DNA from: Bacteroidota bacterium
GTDB taxonomy: Bacteria > Bacteroidota > Ignavibacteria > Kryptoniales > JAKASW01
Direction of reading: 5' to 3'
NCBI GenBank assembly: GCA_021812985.1
Contig: JAKAMG010000005.1
Span: 69,280-133,279, forward strand
DNA: 64,000 nucleotides
Shown: positions 8,905 to 18,057 of the stretch, one piece after another
Layout of the letters: every line of letters starts with the position of its first letter
Position numbering within the stretch: position 1 is the first letter of the stretch
Program-made: the position numbers and the translations under genes
Notes under the pieces: model-generated
Databases searched by the model: none
What the model was told of the DNA's origin: nothing
What the model saw: only the letters and a program-made list of their open reading frames with translations

Positions 8905-9603
8905 TCACCGGTCGTCCATTTCTGCAGCCTGTCGACGCCCTGTGCTTTGAGATAAACCGAGGTATCTCTCAAGTCCCCGCCAGACAGCCTTCGCAATCTC
9001 CTCCTGCCCTGCGGAATCCGGGTGCAGACCGTCCGCGTAATTCTCAGGCGAGACAGCGTTGAGAAGTGAAATGAATCCCACGCTATCTCGCAATGCCAGT
9101 TCCCTATATTCCTCCTCAAGATGGATGAGGGATGTTTGAGTTTTTTCGTTGTACTTTTTCCCGACGTTCAACGCAGACATAGCCCCGAGGTTGATCTTTG
9201 GCGGCGACAGAATGACCACCTTCGCGCCGGGGAGACTCCTGCGTATTTCACCGATCATCCATCTCATGTTGCTTACGCATGCCGCCACCATGCTGTCATT
9301 GCCATCTTTAAGATCATTGACCCCTAGAAAAATCAGAAAGAGTCCAGCGTCCATGTGCCTCTTTATTGCAGGAATTAGTTCATCCCTGTCTGATGTCTTC
9401 CTCCCGTTCCTCCCTTCGTTGAGAAAGTGAAGTTCCCTCTGGCTGTTATTCAACAGGTACACCCAGCTGTGCCTGTTAACTTTCGCTCCGTAGGTTATGG
9501 AATCTCCGAAGCAGACGACCTTCTCTTTATTCAGCTTCATACCCGCTCCGATAAAGAGAATGACAAGAAGAAGAGGAGTCATCCGAAAGAGACCTGCAGG
9601 CAT
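8905..9603 (-). CDS. SGNH/GDSL-type esterase (possible pectin or rhamnogalacturonan acetylesterase)
   Basis: This 232-residue SGNH hydrolase has block I GDSITYG (Ser35), the block II glycine in EGRNGRKT, block III GVNDLKDG (Asn96), and block V DGLHPDSAG (Asp191, His194). The start is fixed by a near-perfect GGAGGTGAT before the ATG at 9603. A hydrophobic N-terminus (about residues 8-21) suggests export or membrane anchoring. It is the last gene of the lacI-eda-kdgK-GH43 unit, 69 bp after GH43. Family members in pectin loci remove acetyl groups from rhamnogalacturonan or xylan. That activity fits here but is inferred from context, since the fold also includes lysophospholipases and other esterases. 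Confidence 0.82.
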   Translation of the reverse strand: MPAGLFRMTPLLLVILFIGAGMKLNKEKVVCFGDSITYGAKVNRHSWVYLLNNSQRELHFLNEGRNGRKTSDRDELIPAIKRHMDAGLFLIFLGVNDLKDGNDSMVAACVSNMRWMIGEIRRSLPGAKVVILSPPKINLGAMSALNVGKKYNEKTQTSLIHLEEEYRELALRDSVGFISLLNAVSPENYADGLHPDSAGQEEIAKAVWRGLERYLGLSQSTGRRQAAEMDDR

Positions 9604-9672
9604 GTATCACCTCCGACCGTATGATTCGCGACAATATTGCTGACCCAATCTTCACTTCGATTTATTCATGTT

Positions 9673-11385
9673 TCACCGTACCCTGAACCAGTCGAAATCG
9701 GCATATCCCGAATCATCGGCCTTCTCCTTGCCGGTGCAGAATATGCCGACACTTGCGCCGACCCATTTCCCAGGCTGGGCCACGAAGTCATCAGGGATTA
9801 CTGTGAAATTCATGCCGTCAAAGCTGTAGCTGAATTCGCACGCTGCGCCCGGAGCCACGGAGACTCTGAAGTAGACAGTTCGACTCATAGCTCGTTCTAT
9901 TATCTTCTCATCCTCCCGGTTCCCACTATCCGCATTCTGGCACGAAACGAAGGCCAGATACGTGCCGTCGCTCTTTTCAGAAAGTGCCAGGTAAGCATAG
10001 CTTGTCCCCAGTATAATGAGACCTGCCTTGTCACCTCTGGAGAGTGGAGTAAAAGTCAGCCTCGTTGTGCACTGAAAACTCTCAGCGGGAAACTTCTGTG
10101 TCAGGATGTTTGGAATCCGCCAAAAATTACTTGGTTCATCAGATATCTTCACCGCATAGAGCCTCAGGCAACCGGATGCCGGATCGGGAAATGCCCATGT
10201 CGCCCCCGGGTTCGCCTGCCATTGCCATTGCAGGCCAAGAGCAGTTCCATTGAACTCGTCAGATGTCTGTGGGACTTCGTCCGGATATGAGAAGCCGACA
10301 TCTGGCTTCCGAAAGCTTAAGACGGGTTGGCCTATGCTGTCCCCCTGCGCCACAGTTCCTATCGTGGGCCAGCCCCCAGCCCACGTCATCGGTTCGAGGT
10401 AATCGACCCGTCCGTAAGATCCCCTGTCCTGAAAGTGAACGAACCATGATTCGCCTTTGGGAGTGACGATCCAGGCTCCCTGGTGCGGGCCGTTGACAGC
10501 GGTCTTCCCCTGATGCAATACCATTTTTCTTTCGTAGGGGCCGTAGATGTTTTTCGATCTCAGCACAACCTGCCAGCCGTTCGAAACACCACCGGCAGGT
10601 GCAAAGATATAATAGTATCCGTGTCGCTTGTATAGCTTAGGCCCTTCAACCGTCGGGTCGATGCCGTGTCCGTCGTAAACGATCGATCCGGCGTCAAGAA
10701 GCTTCGTGCCATCTTCGCTCATCCGATTGAGGACAAGAACGCTCTTTATTCCGGCGCGGCTTCCCGCAAATGCATGTATGAGGTACGCCCTCCCATCATC
10801 GTCCCAGAAGGGACACGGGTCTTCAAGCCCCTTCCCTCCTTTGACGAGAAGAGGCTCTGACCATGGCCCCGCCGGGTCTTTCGCGGTGACAACGTAGATA
10901 CCAAAGTCGGGATCAGGATAGTACACAAAGAATTTTCCTGAGCGGTACCGGATGGATGGAGCCCAGACCCCTCCTCCAGGCCGAACAGAAGAGTAGTAGT
11001 CCTCAGGAGTGAGTCTCGTGAGTGCGTGGCCTATTATCCGCCAGTTGACAAGGTCCCGGGATTCAAGGACCGGTATCCCCGGGACACGATTAAAGCTTGA
11101 AGAGACGAGAAAGTATTCGTCTCCCTTTCTGCATACATCCGGATCTGAATAGTCTGCAAATATAACCGGATTCCTATAGCGGCCGTTCTCCGTATCTGGT
11201 ACCCATGGGACGGTCTGGGCTCCGCAGCTGTTTACTGCGATGGAGAAAAAGAGTGAGCCAGCCGCAATAATAAATGCCGCAACTGCGGCGACAGATCTCA
11301 CCCCATTTGATTGAAGCAAAGTCTTGTTCTCGCGTCGTCCTATTTGCCGGCAGGTGGAGAGCAGACTAAGTAAAGTATATGGCAT
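9673..11385 (-). CDS. GH43 glycosidase (arabinofuranosidase/xylosidase type)
   Basis: From the ATG at 11385 this is a 570-residue GH43 five-bladed propeller with a C-terminal beta-sandwich like that of family-43 xylosidases. The three acidic residues are visible: Asp81 in YSDPDV (base), Asp189 in GLEDP (pKa modulator) and Glu247 in VEGPK (acid). A hydrophobic export signal lies at about residues 31-53. The frame is open upstream to 11538, overlapping kdgK, but the signal sequence position favours 11385; the ribosome site there is weak. In a pectin locus it most likely trims arabinose or xylose from side chains; the sugar specificity cannot be told from sequence. It follows kdgK by 88 bp. Confidence 0.85.
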   Translation of the reverse strand: MPYTLLSLLSTCRQIGRRENKTLLQSNGVRSVAAVAAFIIAAGSLFFSIAVNSCGAQTVPWVPDTENGRYRNPVIFADYSDPDVCRKGDEYFLVSSSFNRVPGIPVLESRDLVNWRIIGHALTRLTPEDYYSSVRPGGGVWAPSIRYRSGKFFVYYPDPDFGIYVVTAKDPAGPWSEPLLVKGGKGLEDPCPFWDDDGRAYLIHAFAGSRAGIKSVLVLNRMSEDGTKLLDAGSIVYDGHGIDPTVEGPKLYKRHGYYYIFAPAGGVSNGWQVVLRSKNIYGPYERKMVLHQGKTAVNGPHQGAWIVTPKGESWFVHFQDRGSYGRVDYLEPMTWAGGWPTIGTVAQGDSIGQPVLSFRKPDVGFSYPDEVPQTSDEFNGTALGLQWQWQANPGATWAFPDPASGCLRLYAVKISDEPSNFWRIPNILTQKFPAESFQCTTRLTFTPLSRGDKAGLIILGTSYAYLALSEKSDGTYLAFVSCQNADSGNREDEKIIERAMSRTVYFRVSVAPGAACEFSYSFDGMNFTVIPDDFVAQPGKWVGASVGIFCTGKEKADDSGYADFDWFRVR

Positions 11386-11473
11386 ATTACTCGTTTGATA
11401 ATCTGAGTTTGGATTAGAGGTAATCGACGGGATGATGAGGGGCAAGATGCTCCGCTGCGAACGAGCCCGAGCC

Positions 11474-12508
11474 TTACCTCTCGACTCTCCCTGAGCCGCT
11501 TCCCCTGGAAAGCTTGTCAACCTCCTCGACGGAGACAAAGTTAAAATCGCCTGGGATTGTCTGCTTCAGGCACGAGGCGGCGACGGCGAATTCGAGGGCC
11601 TCCTTAGTATCATTCTTCCTCAAAATGCCGTAGATGAGGCCCGCCGCGAACGAATCTCCGCCGCCTACCCTGTCAACTATCTGCACGTCATATTGCCTTG
11701 ACCGGTAAGGAGTCCCGCAGTTCCTGTCATCCACAAGCACGGCGCTCCAGCCGTTCCGGGATGCCGAGTAGCTTTCGCGCATCGTTATAGCGACACCTTT
11801 GAAATGGAACTTTTGCTTCAGCTTCGCGGCAAGATCCATGTATGCCTCTTCATTGAGCTTTCCCTTTTCCACATCGGTCTTCGGAGCAGCAAACCCCAGG
11901 CTCTTTTCCGCATCTTCCTCGTTGGCAATGCAGAAGTCGACGTATTCCATGAGCGGCACCATCGTGCTCTGCGCCTCTTTCGTCGTCCAGAGCTTGGCCC
12001 TGTAGTTCAAGTCAGCGCTTATCGTCACGCCGTTTCTTCTCGCCGCTTCGCAGGCAGACTTGAGCGACTCGCGCACGGAGGCACCGAGAGCGGGAGTGAT
12101 GCCGGTCCAGTGGAACCATTCTGCACCCGAGAACACGGCGTCCCAGTTGAGATCGTCTTTCCTGATCTCGGTGAATGCGGAATTGGCCCTGTCATATATG
12201 ACCTTCGATGCCCTTTGACTGGCCCCAGTCTCGAGGTAATATATTCCGAGCCGATCCCCCGCTCTTACGATGTAGTCTGTCATGACGCCGAAGCGCCTCA
12301 GGCCGTTCACGGCCGCCTGTCCAATTTCGTGCGAAGGGATCTTCGAAACGAAATAGCTTTCGAAGCCGAAGTTCGCGAGCGACACGGCGACGTTGGCTTC
12401 CCCCCCGCCGAAGTTAACATTCAGCTCCTGTGCCTGCACGAACCGGGAATGATCCGGTGTCGAAAGCCTGAGCATTAACTCTCCCATCGTCACGATCTTA
12501 TTCTTCAT
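11474..12508 (-). CDS. kdgK: 2-dehydro-3-deoxygluconokinase
   Basis: This PfkB-family sugar kinase phosphorylates 2-keto-3-deoxygluconate (KDG) to KDPG in the cytoplasm. The ATG at 12508 (344 residues) has GGGATG 6 bases before it; an ATG at 12523 would add five residues. Visible features, numbered from 12523, are the substrate-binding GGGEANVAVSLA (39-50) and the anion-hole/catalytic signature DRVGGGDSFAAG with catalytic Asp290. It sits 33 bp after eda, so KDG kinase and KDPG aldolase are encoded side by side and complete the lower uronate pathway. PfkB kinases vary in substrate, but this neighbour makes KDG the best choice. Confidence 0.88.
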   Translation of the reverse strand: MKNKIVTMGELMLRLSTPDHSRFVQAQELNVNFGGGEANVAVSLANFGFESYFVSKIPSHEIGQAAVNGLRRFGVMTDYIVRAGDRLGIYYLETGASQRASKVIYDRANSAFTEIRKDDLNWDAVFSGAEWFHWTGITPALGASVRESLKSACEAARRNGVTISADLNYRAKLWTTKEAQSTMVPLMEYVDFCIANEEDAEKSLGFAAPKTDVEKGKLNEEAYMDLAAKLKQKFHFKGVAITMRESYSASRNGWSAVLVDDRNCGTPYRSRQYDVQIVDRVGGGDSFAAGLIYGILRKNDTKEALEFAVAASCLKQTIPGDFNFVSVEEVDKLSRGSGSGRVER

Positions 12509-12541
12509 CTTGACATCCCGCATTCGTCAAAAATCCCGTAG

Positions 12542-13201
12542 TCACGCCGTCTTCATTTCAGCCCTGGCCCTGAAAATGCTCTCCATGAGTATCTTCGCAT
12601 TTTCCGTGAGAGCGGCGTACTTGTCTGCCGCTATCAGCTTCCGATCGAGAAGAGCCGTTCCCACTCCCACCGCACATGCTCCGGCCTTCAGCCATTCGCC
12701 GGCATTTGTCAGCGTTACGCCTCCCGTTGGCATGAGCCTGAGATGCGGCATCGGCGCGAGTATTCCCCTGAAGAATGCCATGCCGACGACATCGGCGGGG
12801 AAGACCTTCACGATATCTGCGCCCGACTCGTGGGCCGTCTGGATTTCAGTCGGGGTAAAGGCCCCCGGCATCGCCGGGACATCGTACCTGTGTGCCACCT
12901 CGATAATCTCTCTCCTGAAGATCGGGCTGACGACGTATCTCGCCCCCGCTTCGATAGCCTTCGCTGCAGTGTCCGCATCAAGCACGGAACCCACCCCCAC
13001 ATTCATGTAGCCTCCAATTTCCCTGCTCGCTTCTGAGATCACGCGTATCGCGTTCGGAACTGTCATCGTAATCTCGATGCCGGAGACTCCTCCCTTGTAG
13101 ATGGCATCAGCGACCCTTATCAGTTTGCCCGGATCGGTGAGTCTGATTACAGCGACGGCAGCCGAGTCGATTACCCTTTTTGTTGTCTCTTCCCTGCTCA
13201 T
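12542..13201 (-). CDS. eda: KDPG aldolase (2-dehydro-3-deoxyphosphogluconate / 4-hydroxy-2-oxoglutarate aldolase)
   Basis: This 219-residue class I aldolase splits KDPG into pyruvate and glyceraldehyde-3-phosphate. The start at 13201 (MSREETTKR) gives the normal family length; the frame is open 19 codons further upstream without family similarity. The Schiff-base lysine is Lys132 in VKVFPAD, and the general acid/base glutamate is Glu43 in GIEITMT. The Arg that follows this Glu by four residues in the E. coli enzyme is Thr47 here, a variation seen in many homologues. The phosphate-binding MPTGGV loop is near the C-terminus. It is followed by kdgK and preceded by lacI on the same strand. Confidence 0.9.
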   Translation of the reverse strand: MSREETTKRVIDSAAVAVIRLTDPGKLIRVADAIYKGGVSGIEITMTVPNAIRVISEASREIGGYMNVGVGSVLDADTAAKAIEAGARYVVSPIFRREIIEVAHRYDVPAMPGAFTPTEIQTAHESGADIVKVFPADVVGMAFFRGILAPMPHLRLMPTGGVTLTNAGEWLKAGACAVGVGTALLDRKLIAADKYAALTENAKILMESIFRARAEMKTA

Positions 13202-13307
13202 GATGGGGTCTTTCCCTTCGTCAGATAAGCCAGCGCACACACGGCCACTGCGAGGCATGACCTCGCGTCAGTCAAGGAGCAGCGCTCGGGTATAGGAGTG
13301 ACCCGAC

Positions 13308-14357
13308 CTACTTAACCGCGGCCGCCGGGGCGGCTTTCTTCTTTATGCAAGTATCCCGCATTACCAGAACCGTCTGTACCTCGACGTGCTTCGGCTCATA
13401 CTCTTCGGTCTCCCCGATGTGCTCGAGCACCAGGTCTACAGCAGCACGTCCAAGATTGTCCGTCGGCTGGTCTATGTAAGTCAGCGCCGGTTTTAGAAAC
13501 TTGTTTATACTCGCACTCCCGAAGCAGATCACGTCAAGGTCGTCAGGGATTCTGACACCGACCTCGGAAGCGGCGGCGTAAATGCCGAGCGCCACCGGGT
13601 ATGTCACCGCGAATATGAACTCCGGCATGTGTCCGCTCTTATAGAGTTTCATGAATCCCTGGTAGCCGTCGTCCTCGCCGAATCCACCGTGTATAACCCA
13701 GTCCGGCTCTATGGGCAAGCCGTGCTTCTTCATCGCCTCGACGTATCCCTCGTACCTGTTCTTGCCGATGTTAATCTCTTTGTAACCGCCTATATGAGCG
13801 ATCTTCCTGTACCCGTTGCTGATGGCGAGCTCTATCGCCTGAGCGGCGCCCCCCTTGTCGTCTACAGTCACCTGGCTTGTTCCATCCACCGGAAGCACGC
13901 GGTCCATGAAGACAAGAGGTATGTTGCGGCTGAGCACCTTCTCGAATATCGCGCTGTCTCTAGTCTCCTGTGTGATCGAGACTATGAGGCCGTCTACTCT
14001 CATGGCCATGAGCGTCTCGACATGCTTTTTCTCTCGTTCGGCGTTTTCCTGGGACACGGTCAGCGCGATGTCATAATTATTGTTGAACGCCTCATCGTAG
14101 ATTGCCTCTATGACCGAGCTGAAGAAGAAGTGCGCGATCTTCGGGACAACGACGCCGATGGTGTTCGATTTCCGGGATGACAGGTTTCTAGCGGCGAAAT
14201 TCGGAGTGTATCCGAGCTCCTCGGCGACTTTCTTGACCAGGCTTGTCGTTTCCCTGGAAATATCGGGGTGGCCCCTAAGTGCCTTCGAGACGGTGACTTT
14301 CGACACATTGAGTTGCCTGGCGATATCGCTCAGCGTAACGTGCGGCTTCCTGTTCAA
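13308..14357 (-). CDS. LacI-family transcriptional regulator of the pectin/uronate locus
   Basis: This 349-residue regulator has an N-terminal helix-turn-helix (TLSDIARQLNVSKVTVSKAL, about 8-27) and hinge helix (NFAARNLSS). These are followed by a periplasmic-binding-protein-like effector domain (NTIGVVVP onward). The start is a TTG at 14357 with GGAG seven bases upstream; an overlapping ATG two bases earlier runs into a stop after two codons. A putative operator lies in its own promoter region (14382-14398), implying autoregulation. Matching motifs occur before the methylesterase and DUF4861 units. It heads lacI-eda-kdgK-GH43-SGNH. The effector is probably a pathway intermediate such as KDG or a uronate; that is inference. 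Confidence 0.88.
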   Translation of the reverse strand: MNRKPHVTLSDIARQLNVSKVTVSKALRGHPDISRETTSLVKKVAEELGYTPNFAARNLSSRKSNTIGVVVPKIAHFFFSSVIEAIYDEAFNNNYDIALTVSQENAEREKKHVETLMAMRVDGLIVSITQETRDSAIFEKVLSRNIPLVFMDRVLPVDGTSQVTVDDKGGAAQAIELAISNGYRKIAHIGGYKEINIGKNRYEGYVEAMKKHGLPIEPDWVIHGGFGEDDGYQGFMKLYKSGHMPEFIFAVTYPVALGIYAAASEVGVRIPDDLDVICFGSASINKFLKPALTYIDQPTDNLGRAAVDLVLEHIGETEEYEPKHVEVQTVLVMRDTCIKKKAAPAAAVK

Positions 14358-14381
14358 TTCATTCTCCTGTATGTGACAATC

Positions 14382-14398
14382 GTAACTTAATCGGTTAC
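14382..14398 (-). promoter_or_regulatory. LacI-family operator before the lacI gene
   Basis: GTAACTTAATCGGTTAC has inverted GTAAC/GTTAC ends and shares AACTTAAnCGnT with the sites at 8795 and 26209. It lies about 25-40 bases upstream of the TTG start of the regulator gene. A TATAGT-like box overlaps its upstream edge, but no good -35 box was found. Confidence 0.62.
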
Positions 14399-14466
14399 TA
14401 TAACAAAATTATTGAATCTTTGGCTCATTTCATACATTCGAATGCTTCAAAACTGCGATGACCTTG

Positions 14467-15879
14467 TCAAAGCCTGTATGTCTTCTTCGCCAGATCATAA
14501 GCGAGCGCCTTGACCAAGACCGTCGCTTCATCAATGTCGATTACCTTCCTGGCTACCTGACCCGCGAGAAAATTGGCGTCCATCCTCCGCGCAAGGTCGT
14601 GACGCGCCGGGATGGAGAGGAAGGCCCGCGTGTCATCTGTGAATCCTACGGTGTTGTAGATGCCAGCCGTTTCGGTGATCTGCTGTCTGTATCTAGTCAT
14701 TCCCTGGATGCTGTCATGGAACCACCACGAAGCGCCCAGCCTGACTGACGGGTAATGTCCTGCTATCGGGGCAAGCTCGCGAGTGTAAGGCGCCTCGTCA
14801 AGAGTGAAGAGTACCACCGTAAATTTCGGATTGTTGCAGTATGTGTTTAGAAACTCGTGCATGTTCCTCGTGAACTCCGTCTGAACGGGTATGTCACCCC
14901 CCTTGTCGGCACCGAACCTATTGAAGATGCTGATGTTGTGGTTACGGAAGGCTCCCGCGTGAATTTGCATAACCAAACCGTCTTCGGTACTCATGCGAGC
15001 CATTTCCATAAGCATGTTGGCGGTGAATGCGGCGGCATCCTTCTCGTTGGCCTGTCCCTTTAGTGCCCGCTGGAATATCGCATCAGCTTCTAACTCCGAA
15101 AGCCTGCGGGCATAGGGTGTCTCTACTCCCTGATCAGTCGAGACTGCGCCGTTGATCCTGAAGTACTGGCGGCGCTTTTCCAGCGCATTTATATAGCTGT
15201 GGTAGTCGTGCACATCGATGCCCGAAACCCTCCCCATCGCATCGACTTCATCCTTCCACTTCTTCCCCAGGATGTTGACCACGGCGTCCGGCCTGAAGCA
15301 TGGTATGACTCTTCCCTTCCATCCCGACTCTCTTATCTTTCTGTGAAAGTCCAGCGTGTCTGACGGCGAATCGGTCGTCGTGAGAACCTCGATGTTAAAT
15401 TTCTCGAAGAGCGTACGCGGCAGAAATTCTTTTGTCTTCAGCTTCGCAGACATCTCGTCGTAGATCCTCATGGCATTCGACGAATTCAACTTCTCCCCGA
15501 TGTCGAAGACTTCAGCAAACTCCTGCGCCATCCAGACGCCTGTGGGAGTTCCTGCAAACAGATAGAAGTGGTCCGCAAAGACCTGCCAGATCTTCCGGTG
15601 GTCCTTCTCGACAGGAGTGCCGTCGCCTGCAGGTATGCCTAGCGACTCCAAGCTAATGCCTTGCGAATAAAGCATGCGGTACACATAATGATCCGGTATT
15701 ATGAGGAGCTCCGTTGGATCAGGGAACGGCTGGTTTTCCGCGAGCACTCTCGGCTCGACATGTCCGTGAGGGCTTATCAGCGGCAGCCCTTTCACCCCCG
15801 AGTATAGTTCATACGCTACGTTTCTAACTGACTGCTCAGGATCAAAGAAACGAAAATCATCAAGAATGCTTTTACTCAT
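14467..15879 (-). CDS. uxaC: Glucuronate/galacturonate (uronate) isomerase
   Basis: The protein has 470 residues, the usual UxaC length. It converts D-galacturonate to tagaturonate and D-glucuronate to fructuronate in the cytoplasm. The amidohydrolase-fold metal motif is seen as SPHGHVEP near residue 36-43, with LNTYCNNPKF and a SVRLGASWWFHD block further on. The ATG at 15879 is preceded by AGGG. It is the last gene of the DUF4861-receptor-GH105 unit, 70 bp after the DUF4350 gene, and ends 110 bp before lacI. It supplies the first step for free uronic acids. The next two steps (reductase and dehydratase, UxaB/UxaA or UxuB/UxuA) are not in the window. Confidence 0.92.
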   Translation of the reverse strand: MSKSILDDFRFFDPEQSVRNVAYELYSGVKGLPLISPHGHVEPRVLAENQPFPDPTELLIIPDHYVYRMLYSQGISLESLGIPAGDGTPVEKDHRKIWQVFADHFYLFAGTPTGVWMAQEFAEVFDIGEKLNSSNAMRIYDEMSAKLKTKEFLPRTLFEKFNIEVLTTTDSPSDTLDFHRKIRESGWKGRVIPCFRPDAVVNILGKKWKDEVDAMGRVSGIDVHDYHSYINALEKRRQYFRINGAVSTDQGVETPYARRLSELEADAIFQRALKGQANEKDAAAFTANMLMEMARMSTEDGLVMQIHAGAFRNHNISIFNRFGADKGGDIPVQTEFTRNMHEFLNTYCNNPKFTVVLFTLDEAPYTRELAPIAGHYPSVRLGASWWFHDSIQGMTRYRQQITETAGIYNTVGFTDDTRAFLSIPARHDLARRMDANFLAGQVARKVIDIDEATVLVKALAYDLAKKTYRL

Positions 15880-15949
15880 TTAATCATTTGCCCTTTGTAA
15901 TTTAAAAATCGATCTCGTTAACGATCTTACTGCGATTATGCTTCTGACG

Positions 15950-16822
15950 TCACTTGTCATTAACCGGTTTCGCCTTCTCAAGAAGCCAGCTGAAGATACT
16001 CTTCGCCGCGTCGTAGTTATCGAATCCCGCAGGAAGTTTCCGGTTATCGAAATACTCGTTGTAAAACCATGGATCTCCGACAGCGAACACGTACCCCCTT
16101 CCGAAAGATGCGGACGCCATTATGACGTCGCCCCCTTCCGTAAGGTTTGAATTGGCCGGCTTCCTGACGGTAAGCGTGCTGATCTCCTTCAAATAGATCT
16201 TCTTCACGTTTCTAAACATCTTCGTCCGGGGAAGATTTGTGAAGGCACCTGCCTGAAAATCTTTTCCCTTCACATCGTTCCTGCTGTCCTCATCGAAATG
16301 AATTCCGAACCGATCAGACAGTCCGTTCAGATGCTCGAATTCACAATTGCCGCTGTCGTTGGCAAATATCACGAGGACGCCGCCACCGCGGACCCAATTG
16401 ACAAGCGTCGCCGCCTCACGGTCGGAAATGAAATGCGGGTCACTCGTCTCCGCACGAGTATCCGGGTCCACTATAATATAGAGACTCGCCTTTTCAAGGA
16501 CAGACTTTGTGGGGGAGACATTCGATTCGGAGATTCGCGCGCCAAGTGACTTTATTGTATTCCCAAGCTCCGAATAACCGGAGTTGGAAGTGTCCTCCCA
16601 GATATAGTGGTATCTCTCCCGCCGACCGTCTTTGAGGGTCCTCCACTCGTTGTTGTGGTAACAGTCGAGGCAGACGACCCTTCCGACACCCGGAAGCGCT
16701 TGCTGGCAAAGAGCGCCACTGCTTACCGTAATAAGGAGCACAATCAGCGCGATGACGCGGAGTGCAACTGATTTCATCGCGAGGGTCTTCGTTTGAAGTG
16801 CGCGGCCGTTCAGATTTATCAT
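15950..16822 (-). CDS. Secreted DUF4350-type (glutamine-amidotransferase-fold-like) protein coupled to GH105
   Basis: The 290-residue protein has a signal peptide (about 1-40). The remainder resembles DUF4350/GATase1-like proteins: LYIIVDPDT, a VNWVRGGGVLVIFAND strand-turn-strand, and GRGYVFAVGDPWF. The start overlaps the stop of GH105 by the four bases ATGA, so the two are translationally coupled and probably made in equal amounts. My recollection is that similar domains are sometimes fused to GH105/GH88 enzymes. No catalytic Cys-His-Glu triad was recognised, so a non-catalytic sugar-binding or accessory role to the hydrolase is the safest reading. Confidence 0.7.
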   Translation of the reverse strand: MINLNGRALQTKTLAMKSVALRVIALIVLLITVSSGALCQQALPGVGRVVCLDCYHNNEWRTLKDGRRERYHYIWEDTSNSGYSELGNTIKSLGARISESNVSPTKSVLEKASLYIIVDPDTRAETSDPHFISDREAATLVNWVRGGGVLVIFANDSGNCEFEHLNGLSDRFGIHFDEDSRNDVKGKDFQAGAFTNLPRTKMFRNVKKIYLKEISTLTVRKPANSNLTEGGDVIMASASFGRGYVFAVGDPWFYNEYFDNRKLPAGFDNYDAAKSIFSWLLEKAKPVNDK

Positions 16823-18039
16823 CTGCGCCTGCCAGCTTTCCCGATTTCAACAGCAGCCATGATAAACGGACCGACGCCCTTGAAGTCGTTATCCTTTCGT
16901 GGAACTGACACATAATAGTCGTACGAACCATCCCTGTACGGACGTCCTCCGAGCCCTGTACCACCGCATATATTAGTCAGTGTTGGCAACCCGCGCTGGT
17001 CTATCAAGATTTCATGCGAGACGAGGCCGTGGAACGCTCTCTCGGCGGCCTCCAGATATCGCTTATTGAGGTAACCTTCTCGCGCCCCCTTGGCGAAGGC
17101 ATAGGCAAACATGGCCGATGCCGATGATTCAAGGTAATTCCCTCTCGCCCCCGGCCGGTCGACAACCTGGTACCACAGACCCGTGCCGGCGTCCTGATAC
17201 CTCAAGAGGGAAGCGGAAAGCCCCCTAAGAATGTCGATGAGTTCCGTCCGTTCAGGGTTCTCCCTCGGAAAATAATCGAGGACATCCACGATACCCATCA
17301 TGTACCAGCCCATTGATCTTCCCCAGAAGGTCGGAGAGTCACCCGTTTTCGGGTTGGCCCACTTCTGCATGAGCGAAGCATCCCAGGCGTGGTAGAAGAG
17401 CCCCGTCGATGGGTCTTCCGCGTGGTCAGCCATAATTACGAACTGGCTGGCTACATCTTTGAGATCTGAAGGCTGGTCAAACATCGTCGCAAACTTTGCG
17501 TAGAATGGCTCTGCCATGTATAACCCATCCAGCCACATTTGCGACGGGTAAATTTTCTTGTGCCAGAATCCTCCCTCTCTGATTCGCGGCTGGTCGCGAA
17601 GCTGATTCCTCAGGAGAAAGGCCGCTCTTTTGTATTTGATATCATTCGTCGCCGAATATAGCTCAAGCAGCACTCTTCCCGGGGTAATATCGTCGAGCCT
17701 GAACTTCGCCATGTCATAAGTACGGATATCGCCTGAATCGGTCACGTAGTAGTCTAAGCTCCTGCGGACGTAGTCAAAGTATGCCGAGTCGCCGGTCTCT
17801 TCCCACACATCCCAGATTGATTGAAGAAGGACTCCCTCCTCGTAATTCCACGACATGCTGCTGTCACAGGTCAGGTAATGAGGGAGCCTCGTCATCACGG
17901 CATTTGCCATCCTAACGGACCAGCCTCCGGCTCCGGCGCTGAGTTTACCGTCGTCCTTTCCCTGCGCAACCGCGCTCACCACTGCAGCAAGCGATGTCGC
18001 TGCAAAGGCAAGGAGTAGTGCTGTTTTTCTGAGAGTCAT
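16819..18039 (-). CDS. GH105 unsaturated rhamnogalacturonyl/galacturonyl hydrolase
   Basis: The protein has about 406 residues with a signal peptide (ending V-A-Q). This alpha6/alpha6-barrel enzyme removes the 4,5-unsaturated uronic acid left at chain ends by pectin or rhamnogalacturonan lyases. Visible motifs, numbered from 18042, are the catalytic-Asp block QMWLDGLYM (Asp172), FWGRSMGWYMMG and YLESSASAMFAYAFAKG, all characteristic of GH105/GH88. Start ATG is at 18039; a GTG one codon earlier is also possible. It follows the PorV-like gene by 18 bp and overlaps the DUF4350 gene by 4 bp. No polysaccharide lyase is in the window, so the lyase producing its substrate must be elsewhere. Confidence 0.88.
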   Translation of the reverse strand: MTLRKTALLLAFAATSLAAVVSAVAQGKDDGKLSAGAGGWSVRMANAVMTRLPHYLTCDSSMSWNYEEGVLLQSIWDVWEETGDSAYFDYVRRSLDYYVTDSGDIRTYDMAKFRLDDITPGRVLLELYSATNDIKYKRAAFLLRNQLRDQPRIREGGFWHKKIYPSQMWLDGLYMAEPFYAKFATMFDQPSDLKDVASQFVIMADHAEDPSTGLFYHAWDASLMQKWANPKTGDSPTFWGRSMGWYMMGIVDVLDYFPRENPERTELIDILRGLSASLLRYQDAGTGLWYQVVDRPGARGNYLESSASAMFAYAFAKGAREGYLNKRYLEAAERAFHGLVSHEILIDQRGLPTLTNICGGTGLGGRPYRDGSYDYYVSVPRKDNDFKGVGPFIMAAVEIGKAGRRR

Positions 18040-18057
18040 CACCTTGCCACGAAAGCG

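Noticed and set aside
13306-13318. ACTTAACCG resembling the LacI-type operator before eda
   Set aside because: It is coding sequence at the very end of lacI, matches only half the motif, and eda is probably co-transcribed with lacI.
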